NCBI GenBank assembly: GCA_030532895.1
Contig: JAUNKF010000030.1
Location: 1 to 40,101, forward strand
DNA: 40,101 nt
Reading direction: 5' to 3'
Source: Lautropia sp.
GTDB taxonomy: Bacteria > Pseudomonadota > Gammaproteobacteria > Burkholderiales > Burkholderiaceae_E
A program made the position numbers and the translations under genes. This document shows, piece after piece, positions 34,533-40,101 of the stretch (the first letter of the stretch is position 1; every line of letters starts with the position of its first letter). A model generated the notes under the pieces. The model worked only from the letters and a program-made list of their open reading frames with translations. It did not search any database and was not told the DNA's origin.

Positions 34533-36689
34533 ATGCCGACGCCCGCCGTTGCCCGCCTTTTTGCCTCGCTCACGCCCGTGCACCAGACGCCGACACGGGT
34601 ACGCTATCGTTATCAGCTGCGCGAGGGGCTTCAACCGCTGTCACCACAGGCGCTGGAACGACTGGCCAGTGACATCCCCGGCGTCGAACAGGTTCGCCTG
34701 AACCCCAAGGCCAAATCGCTCGCCCTGCAATATCGCCGCGATCAGACGAACCAGGACAAGCTCGCCACCGCCCTGCTGGCTCTGCCGGCTGCGGTGGCCA
34801 CGGGCCCCTGCGGCAAGGCAGTGGCCGAGGCCGTCGATGGCGGCACCTCCGACAACCCGCTGGCTGCGGCGAGCGAAGTGCTGGCCAGCGGTGCGCTGTT
34901 GCTCACGAGCAAGGCCAACCTGCCAGCCGCGCTGCGCGAACCGGCCACCCTGGCCGTGTCGGCTCCGCTCTACATTGAAGCGCTGAAGGATCTGTTCACC
35001 GAAGGGCTGAACTCACACGTGCTCGAAGCGCTGGCCGTGGCCATTTCCACCGCCAGTGGCGACCGGCTGGCGGCCAACACCACGCTCTTCATGCTGGCGC
35101 TGGGCGAATATCTGGAACACTCGATCGCGCGCCGCTCGGACGACCTGCTCAAGCACCTGCTGCATCCCGAAATGGATCAGGTGTGGGTGGAACGTGAAGG
35201 CCAGGAGGCGCTGGTGGATGCCGATCAGGTCGAGATCGGTGACACCGTCGTCTGCCCTGCCGGCAACCTGATTCCGGTCGATGGCACGGTGCTGAGTGGC
35301 GAGGCCACGGTGAACGAGGCCAGTATGACGGGCGAAAGCGTGCCGGTGCCACGCAAACGGGGCGATACCGTACTCTCGGGTACGGTGGTGGAAGAAGGCC
35401 GGATTCGTGTCTACGCCGAGCGGGTAGGCGCCGGCACGGCCAGCGCCCGTATCGCCAACTATGTGCAGCACGCACTGCAGGTAAAAAGCGGCACACAGCT
35501 CTCGGCCTCTCGACTCGCCGACAAGCTCGTGCCGGGCGTACTGGGGCTGGGTCTCGTCAGCTGGCTGCTGTCCGGCGACTGGCGCCGCGCCGCAGCCGTG
35601 CTGCAGGCCGACTATGCCTGCGCACTGAAGCTGGCCACCCCGGTGGCTTTCAAATCCGCCATGTACGCGGCCGGCAAGCGCGGCCTGCTCTTCAAGGGCG
35701 CCGACGCGCTGGAGCGGCTCTCCGAAGCCGACACCTTCGTCTTCGACAAGACCGGCACGCTCACGACCGGCCAGCTGAGCGTGACCGATGTGCTGTCTTT
35801 CGATGAGGATTTCGACCAGGAAGACGTGATCGACCTGGCGGCTTCGGTCGAGGAGCATTATTTTCACCCGATGGCGATGGCCGTGGTGGAAACGGCCCGG
35901 CAGCGGGGCGGCCGGCATTTCGATCATGGCGAGGTGAGTTTTCTGGCCGCCCACGGTGTGACCAGCGTCGTGCAGGGTCAGCCGATCGTGGTCGGCTCAC
36001 GCCACTTCATCGAAGACCATGAGCACATCTCGCTCGACCCACACCGCGAGGAAATCGAAGCGCTGCTGGCCGAAGGCAAGACCCTGCTCTACATCGGCCT
36101 GGGCGGCAAGCTGCTCGGCGTGATCGGGCTGAAAGACAGCGTGCGTCACAATACGGCACAGACCATAGCCCGACTGCGTGAGCAAGGCGTCAAGCGGATC
36201 CTGATGCTGACGGGCGACCACACCGACCGTGCCGCCGAGCTGGCGGGCGAGCTCCAGCTGGACGATTTCCGCGCCGAGCTGATGCCCGAAGACAAGGCAT
36301 CGGTGCTGGCAGAACTCACGGCCGAAGGTGCCAAGATCGCCTTCGTCGGCGATGGCATGAACGACGCCCCGGCGCTGGCTGGTGCCCATGTCGGCATCGC
36401 GATGGAACGCGGTGCCGACCTGGCCCGCCTGACCTCGGACATCGCGCTGCTCGAAGACGACATCGCCCGCGTGGCCGACGCCAAGACGCTGGCCAACAGC
36501 ACGATGCGCCACATCGACAGCAACTTCAAGCTGACAGTGGTGGCCAACACCGGCATCCTGGCCGCGGCCGCCACCGGCTCGCTCAGCCCGATCGCCTCCT
36601 CGGTGATGCACAACGGCAGCACGATCGCCATCCTGCTGAACGCCCTGCGCGGCGGGCTGGCCGCAGGCCGGGATGCGAGCGGCACATAG
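34533..36689 (+). CDS. P1B-type metal-transporting ATPase (CtpC-like)
   Basis: This is an inner-membrane cation ATPase of 718 residues. The N-terminal HMA-like module (about 20-80) lacks CxxC. The actuator domain has the TGES loop (266-269). The ion-binding helix reads DYACALKLATP (360-370) where copper and zinc pumps have CPC. The phosphorylation motif is DKTGT with Asp405. The nucleotide domain has the P1B His-Pro dipeptide (445-446, in EEHYFHP). The hinge motifs are TGDHTDRA and GDGMNDAPAL (606-615). The last helices include MHNGSTIAILLNALR. The [S/A]CALKL wording fits the group near CtpC, some of which move Mn, Fe or Zn, but the ion cannot be assigned. It is the last and largest gene of a six-gene operon. 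Confidence 0.9.
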   Translation: MPTPAVARLFASLTPVHQTPTRVRYRYQLREGLQPLSPQALERLASDIPGVEQVRLNPKAKSLALQYRRDQTNQDKLATALLALPAAVATGPCGKAVAEAVDGGTSDNPLAAASEVLASGALLLTSKANLPAALREPATLAVSAPLYIEALKDLFTEGLNSHVLEALAVAISTASGDRLAANTTLFMLALGEYLEHSIARRSDDLLKHLLHPEMDQVWVEREGQEALVDADQVEIGDTVVCPAGNLIPVDGTVLSGEATVNEASMTGESVPVPRKRGDTVLSGTVVEEGRIRVYAERVGAGTASARIANYVQHALQVKSGTQLSASRLADKLVPGVLGLGLVSWLLSGDWRRAAAVLQADYACALKLATPVAFKSAMYAAGKRGLLFKGADALERLSEADTFVFDKTGTLTTGQLSVTDVLSFDEDFDQEDVIDLAASVEEHYFHPMAMAVVETARQRGGRHFDHGEVSFLAAHGVTSVVQGQPIVVGSRHFIEDHEHISLDPHREEIEALLAEGKTLLYIGLGGKLLGVIGLKDSVRHNTAQTIARLREQGVKRILMLTGDHTDRAAELAGELQLDDFRAELMPEDKASVLAELTAEGAKIAFVGDGMNDAPALAGAHVGIAMERGADLARLTSDIALLEDDIARVADAKTLANSTMRHIDSNFKLTVVANTGILAAAATGSLSPIASSVMHNGSTIAILLNALRGGLAAGRDASGT

Positions 36690-36734
36690 AGCGTGTTCTC
36701 ACCAGCCGTCCCAGCTATGGCAAAAGACACCCAG

Positions 36735-36796
36735 CTTGATCACGTCCCATCGATTCGGGTTGATCAAGTGGCGGGCATGTTGGAACCAACATGCCC
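36735..36796. repeat. Inverted-repeat cluster downstream of the ATPase
   Basis: In the 195 bases between the convergent ATPase and HMA-like genes are two symmetric elements. An 8-bp inverted repeat (CTTGATCA 36735-36742, TGATCAAG 36761-36768) is followed directly by a near-perfect 24-base palindrome (GGGCATGTTGG 36773-36783, CCAACATGCCC 36786-36796). The second could form a strong hairpin in RNA on either strand. No U-tract follows, so it is not a standard terminator. It could be an operator, a factor-dependent terminator or an RNA-stabilising hairpin. Confidence 0.7.
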
Positions 36797-36884
36797 TACC
36801 GTCAGCTTGCCAGAGATGGAATCGGCCATGACACAGGCAGTGAAACAACGTCATGCCGAGGGGCGATACGGACGTTCAAATCGG

Positions 36885-37667
36885 TCATTTGAACAGCGAC
36901 TTACGGTGTACGGCGAGGTGTACACCCAACAGGCCGACAAAGGCGCTGCCCGTCACGATATGGCCTTTCTTGGAACCCGCCGCCGCCAGCCCGAGCGATG
37001 ACCCCAGGCTGAGCAGCATGCCCTGCTTGGCCACCTGATTGACCCGCTTGCGCCAATTGATCTTGCCAAGGCGCGAGGGGTTCCTGTTCGGCGTGGCCTG
37101 CTTGCACCCTTCTGTCGCTTTGCCACCTTGGGCATCTTTGGCGGCTTCACCCCCGTTGGCCCCCATGCCCGCCTTGGCGCCCATCCTCCCTTGAGCGGGC
37201 AGGTTCTCCGCTTTCTTCACGCTAGCCGGAGATGCAGCCAGCGGCAAAGACCTGCTCGCCGCCTTGGCGCCGACCGAAGCGGACGCCTCCTCCCGCAAGG
37301 CCCACCAGCCTTTCCACTCAGCGGCAGCAGGCGATTCGGGGCGCCGTGATGCGGAACGCCCGTGATCCGCTTCTCCCGGTGCTTTCACGGCCATGCCCTC
37401 TTCAGCGCTGGCCTGCACGCCAACCGATACCGGCAGGATGCTGTCGAGCATGTCGGTGAGGCGCAACACGGCCGCTTCAGGCGGCAAACGAACCGGGTCG
37501 TATCGCATCAAGAGGCTGCCCACCCGTGCGTTCGTCTGTACCGACACAACCCCCGGCAACACCTGCAAGCGGCGCTGCACGCTCTCCAACCCGTGCGGCA
37601 CACGCAGCCTGGCCCCACGCAAGCGGATGCGGCCCGGCACATTCGATACAAGAACATCGGTCATCAT
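36885..37667 (-). CDS. HMA-like membrane protein with disordered linker
   Basis: This 260-residue protein is encoded convergently to the ATPase operon. Residues 1-80 form an HMA-like module: VSNVPGRIRLRGARL, then VLPGVVSVQTNARVGSLLMRYDP. It has the same PGRxR strand as two proteins in the facing operon and again no CxxC. A Lys/Ala/Gly-rich low-complexity linker follows (about 85-205). The C-terminus has two hydrophobic segments (GMLLSLGSSLGLAAAG and GSAFVGLLGVHLAVH) and a basic end. It looks like a membrane-tethered partner of the ATPase system, under separate control. The start is ATG 37667 or the adjacent ATG 37664. Confidence 0.68.
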   Translation of the reverse strand: MMTDVLVSNVPGRIRLRGARLRVPHGLESVQRRLQVLPGVVSVQTNARVGSLLMRYDPVRLPPEAAVLRLTDMLDSILPVSVGVQASAEEGMAVKAPGEADHGRSASRRPESPAAAEWKGWWALREEASASVGAKAASRSLPLAASPASVKKAENLPAQGRMGAKAGMGANGGEAAKDAQGGKATEGCKQATPNRNPSRLGKINWRKRVNQVAKQGMLLSLGSSLGLAAAGSKKGHIVTGSAFVGLLGVHLAVHRKSLFK

Positions 37668-37894
37668 GAGAATGAGAAAGCCTCTATAAGACGGTCTTGA
37701 TTCTATAGTGGCTTGGGCATCACGGCGTCATGGGCATACAACCCCAATCCAATACAGACAGCCAAAGAACCTGCCTGATACCCTCGGCTCTGAGCAGCCC
37801 CATCTTTGAACCAGTGGCAACGCCATCAGCCCGCGGTATTGAGAGCAGCGAGGGGACGACTAAGTGCATCACACGCTCTAACGCCTAATGATCT

Positions 37895-37926
37895 ATGTTG
37901 ATCTCATCAGATCAACATGGTATATA
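37895..37926 (+). promoter_or_regulatory. vapBC promoter overlapped by operator palindrome
   Basis: TTGATC (37898-37903) and TATATA (37921-37926) are separated by 17 bases, a good sigma-70 layout. A perfect 10-bp inverted repeat (ATGTTGATCT 37895-37904, AGATCAACAT 37909-37918, loop CATC) covers the -35 box and most of the spacer. This is where a VapB/VapC complex would be expected to bind for autorepression. The vapB ATG is 33 bases downstream. Confidence 0.7.
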
Positions 37927-37958
37927 CAGTAAGTACGCCCTGTTAGGATATCAACACC

Positions 37959-38234
37959 ATGACTGCCAAACCCATGACCACCCGAATCTTCAAAAGTGGC
38001 AACTCGATGGCGGTGCGCATACCACGGGAATTGGCCGCGTATTCAACTGCCGAGGAAGCCTTGATCGAGTGGCAGGATGACGCCTGGATCGTTCGCCCCA
38101 TTCAACAACGCTCACTGGCCGGGTTGGCTGATGTCTTTCGGGCCTTTCCTGCCGATTTCATGGCAGAAGGTCGGGAAAAGCACGAACAGGAAGAACGCGA
38201 TTGGTCTGCTCTGTCGCAATCGCAATCAGATTGA
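37959..38234 (+). CDS. vapB: VapB-type (AbrB/MazE-fold) antitoxin
   Basis: This is a 91-residue antitoxin. The N-terminal swapped-hairpin DNA-binding motif reads TRIFKSGNSMAVRIPRELA, characteristic of VapB/MazE proteins. The C-terminal half is charged (MAEGREKHEQEERDW) and would bind the toxin groove. The start is ATG 37959 or ATG 37974 (MTTRIF). The cognate toxin starts 16 bases downstream. The upstream palindrome is a plausible autoregulatory site. Base composition is somewhat less GC-rich than the flanking operons, suggesting independent acquisition. Confidence 0.92.
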   Translation: MTAKPMTTRIFKSGNSMAVRIPRELAAYSTAEEALIEWQDDAWIVRPIQQRSLAGLADVFRAFPADFMAEGREKHEQEERDWSALSQSQSD

Positions 38235-38250
38235 ACAGGGGCATTAACCC

Positions 38251-38661
38251 ATGTCTCGCTACCTGCTCGATACGAATATCTGCATTTATCTGATGCGCCA
38301 GGTTCCCCCATCGGTTGTCAAACGATTTGAACGGTGCCGCTGGGGAGATATCCGCATGTCAGCCATCACCTTTGCCGAACTTCAAAGTGGCGCAAACCAA
38401 TACAGTGCAGACCCATCCCGCATTCAACGAATCATTCATGAATTGACCGACTGGGTTCCCGTCTTGCCATTCGACACGCTGGCCGCAGAACGATACGGTT
38501 TGCTATACCAACAAGTGAAAAGCCGGAAACGTGATGCACTGGATCGGCTGATAGCAGCCCATGCCATCGCCAGCAACCGGATTCTTGTCACCAACAACGA
38601 GGACGATTTCCGAGACTACCCCGGACTCATCGTCGAGAACTGGGTTGATCCATCCGAGTGA
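38251..38661 (+). CDS. vapC: VapC-type PIN-domain ribonuclease toxin
   Basis: This 136-residue PIN-domain toxin is partnered with the upstream VapB. The catalytic acids are visible: Asp7 (LLDTNICIYL), Glu43 (TFAELQSGA), Asp98 (DALDRLIAAHA) and Asp118/Asp119 (TNNEDDF). The order and spacing match tRNA-cleaving VapCs of the type that target initiator tRNA, but the actual substrate cannot be told from sequence. It differs clearly in sequence from the other PIN toxin at 28.5-28.9 kb, so the two modules are not a recent duplication. It converges with fdhI. Confidence 0.93.
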   Translation: MSRYLLDTNICIYLMRQVPPSVVKRFERCRWGDIRMSAITFAELQSGANQYSADPSRIQRIIHELTDWVPVLPFDTLAAERYGLLYQQVKSRKRDALDRLIAAHAIASNRILVTNNEDDFRDYPGLIVENWVDPSE

Positions 38662-38687
38662 CGCCCATACGGTACGCCATGACGAAA

Positions 38688-38721
38688 CGGGGCGGATGAG
38701 TCTTTCCCCTCATCCGCCCCG
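38688..38721. terminator. Hairpin between convergent vapC and fdhI
   Basis: A 13-bp perfect stem (CGGGGCGGATGAG 38688-38700 / CTCATCCGCCCCG 38709-38721) with an 8-base loop lies in the 170-base gap between two convergent genes. Flanking T-runs are weak on both strands, so it is terminator-like rather than a textbook intrinsic terminator. Confidence 0.55.
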
Positions 38722-38831
38722 CTGGCCCTTGGATGGGCCTTTCACCTTTGTCGGCGTATTCACCTCGTTGCCTTCGACGCCCTCACAGCTTCGCAAGCGG
38801 GCGCCTCCAGCTCGGTGAACACACAACGGCC

Positions 38832-39458
38832 TTAGCTGTTGTCTCCCGTCATCTTCCGATACCAGGCACGGTGGTGCTGCTTGGCCCAGGCGCGAGTGAC
38901 GGTGCCATAGAACATGGCGCGAATCGTGCCGCGCGTCCAGATGGCTGCATAGACGTGCAGGATGATCAACAGGATCATGCCGATGGCCGCGGCCGCATGC
39001 ACGACCGAGGCCAGGCGAATCCAGAAGATCGGCACATCGATCATGCTGCGCCACATGGCCAGCCCCGAGGCGGTGAGTGCGATCATGCAGATCACCAGCC
39101 CCCAGAACAACAGCTTCTGACCACCGTTGTACTTGCCCTGCTCGGGCATGTCATGGTCGTCGCCATCGACCATCTTGCGGATTTCCTTCAGCCAGGCGAT
39201 GTCGCGCTTCTGGATGAGGTTGAGCTTCCAGAAGCGGAAGAACATCATCACGAAGCCCAGCGCCATCACCACCCCGATGAAGGGGTGCAGGATCCTCGTC
39301 CAGGGGCCGCCACCGAAGAGCTGCGTGAGCGGGAAGAAGGCCGGATGGAAGAAAGCCAACCCCGAGAGCGCCAGCAGGATGAAGCAGATGCCGACGACCC
39401 AGTGATTGACACGTTCGCCCGCACTGTAGCGAACCAGATCGCGTGGATTGCGTTGCAT
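38832..39458 (-). CDS. fdhI: Formate dehydrogenase subunit gamma (cytochrome b556)
   Basis: This is an inner-membrane diheme cytochrome b of 208 residues that accepts electrons from the FdhH iron-sulfur subunit and passes them to quinone. Four membrane helices are visible, with heme-ligand histidines in RVNHWVVG (helix I), LHPFIGVVMALGF (helix II) and VHAAAAIGM plus ILHVYAAIW (helix IV). The family phrases VNHWVV and SGLAFFHPAF match. The ATG at 39458 is preferred: AAGGAGG lies seven bases upstream, whereas the earlier in-frame TTG at 39464 overlaps the fdhH stop region. It begins two bases after fdhH ends. Confidence 0.94.
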   Translation of the reverse strand: MQRNPRDLVRYSAGERVNHWVVGICFILLALSGLAFFHPAFFPLTQLFGGGPWTRILHPFIGVVMALGFVMMFFRFWKLNLIQKRDIAWLKEIRKMVDGDDHDMPEQGKYNGGQKLLFWGLVICMIALTASGLAMWRSMIDVPIFWIRLASVVHAAAAIGMILLIILHVYAAIWTRGTIRAMFYGTVTRAWAKQHHRAWYRKMTGDNS

Positions 39459-39460
39459 GC

Positions 39461-40101
39461 TCAAGCCTCCTTGCCGCCACGGCGGATCGACGATGCGTGC
39501 TTGTCCAGAACCTGCTCTGCCTCGGCAGCCTGCTCAGCGAGCGTGTCGACTGCCTGCGTGAGCCGCGAGCCAGCAGCCTCGGCATCCTTGCGTTCCATTT
39601 CGTCCTCCAGCTCCTTCGAGACCTCGTTTGGCCCCTTGGTGATGTAGTGGAACAGGCTGCCAAGCGCAGCTGCCCCCATCGCCACCATCGCCAGCGGCTT
39701 GGCCACCCCTTTCCACAAACTCACCATCGGGTTGATGGTCGGGTTGTCGGGCAGGTTGGCATAGAGCGACGGCTTGTCGGCGTGGTGCAGCACGTACATG
39801 ACGTGCGTGCCCCCCACCCCGGCCGGATCGTACAGACCCGCCTTGTCATAGCCGCGGCGCTTCAGGTCGGTGATACGGGTTTCGGCGTGATCCTTCATCG
39901 CCTTCTTCGTGCCGAACATGATGGCGCCGGTCGGACAGGTCTTGACGCAGGCCGGCTCCATGCCCACCGCCACGCGGTCGGAACACAGCGAACACTTGTA
40001 CGCCTTGTTGTCCTTTTGCGAGATGCGCGGCACGTTGAACGGGCAGCCGGTGACGCAATAGCCGCAGCCGATGCACTTTTCCTCGTGGAAATCGACGATG
40101 C
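39461..40101 (-). CDS. fdhH: Formate dehydrogenase subunit beta, iron-sulfur (5' end beyond window)
   Basis: This is the C-terminal 213 residues of the four-[4Fe-4S] electron-transfer subunit; its beginning lies beyond the right edge. Two cysteine clusters are visible: [16 protein letters not shown] close to the edge, and [21 protein letters not shown]. The latter is followed by [14 protein letters not shown]-terminal membrane anchor follows ([20 protein letters not shown]), then a charged coiled-coil-like tail with many Glu/Lys/Ala, somewhat longer than the usual end. It is co-transcribed with fdhI. The catalytic selenocysteine or cysteine subunit should lie upstream, off the window. Confidence 0.93.
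   Translation of the reverse strand, partial: IVDFHEEKCIGCGYCVTGCPFNVPRISQKDNKAYKCSLCSDRVAVGMEPACVKTCPTGAIMFGTKKAMKDHAETRITDLKRRGYDKAGLYDPAGVGGTHVMYVLHHADKPSLYANLPDNPTINPMVSLWKGVAKPLAMVAMGAAALGSLFHYITKGPNEVSKELEDEMERKDAEAAGSRLTQAVDTLAEQAAEAEQVLDKHASSIRRGGKEA

Noticed and set aside
36693-37001. Plus-strand open frame after the ATPase gene
   Set aside because: It overlaps the real minus-strand HMA-like gene, has no recognisable character and spans the palindromes.
39461-40101. Selenoprotein with in-frame UGA in this window
   Set aside because: No visible gene here has an internal UGA at a conserved Cys/Sec position; the likely Sec-containing subunit of formate dehydrogenase lies off the right edge.

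Overview
The window looks like a chromosomal segment of a high-GC betaproteobacterium, most likely Burkholderiales. The support is GC-rich codon use throughout, the tsaE-amiC ... mutL-miaA housekeeping order, an FdhE-dependent respiratory formate dehydrogenase with the full selenocysteine insertion machinery, and two-component and envelope genes of proteobacterial type. The exact genus cannot be fixed from sequence reading alone. No rRNA, CRISPR array, transposase, integrase or phage gene was seen.

Layout. (1) 1-5.6 kb holds housekeeping genes: the start of a YhiN/BaiN-type flavoprotein, tsaD and tsaE (tRNA t6A synthesis), plsY (phospholipid synthesis), a XerD-type recombinase and a periplasmic amidase amiC. 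(2) 5.8-10.0 kb (minus strand) holds a PepSY protein, PhoP-like regulator and PhoQ-like kinase operon, followed by UDP-glucose dehydrogenase. Its upstream region carries an unusual array of GGTTCAT/ATGAACC elements. (3) 10.2-19.7 kb (plus strand) is a tightly coupled envelope-glycan cassette: three glycosyltransferases, an MsbA-like ABC exporter, a double phosphotransferase and an alginate-export-type outer-membrane barrel, closed by a strong terminator. (4) 19.8-24.3 kb holds a DedA protein, mutL and miaA. Regions 2-3 and dedA therefore sit inside the widely conserved amiC-mutL neighbourhood. (5) 24.4-31.8 kb (minus strand) is the selenium locus: fdhE, selA, a Phd/VapC toxin-antitoxin pair, selB, tRNA-Sec (selC) and mnmH. 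The toxin stop codon overlaps the selB start. (6) 32.1-37.7 kb is a metal-ATPase island. Six closely packed plus-strand genes encode a CxxC-less HMA-like protein, a degenerate ferritin-like protein, three small membrane proteins and a P1B-type ATPase with an ACALKLATP ion motif. A minus-strand gene for another HMA-like membrane protein faces them. (7) 37.9-38.7 kb is a second toxin-antitoxin pair (VapB/VapC). (8) 38.8-40.1 kb (minus strand) holds formate dehydrogenase gamma and the 5'-truncated beta subunit, with the rest of the operon beyond the right edge.

How the parts fit. The selenium genes (SelA, SelB, tRNA-Sec) make and insert selenocysteine, presumably into the catalytic subunit of the formate dehydrogenase whose beta and gamma genes enter at the right. 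FdhE matures that enzyme, and MnmH uses selenium for tRNA wobble modification. The metal-ATPase island and both toxin-antitoxin modules are wedged into this locus.

Two candidate undescribed systems stand out. One is the island at 32.1-37.7 kb, which resembles a PacL/CtpC-like ATPase with an unusually large set of accessory membrane proteins. The other is the glycan cassette with its double phosphotransferase. A further theme is that several normally compact conserved proteins here (TsaD, PlsY, SelA, SelB, MutL) carry extra low-complexity inserts or tails.
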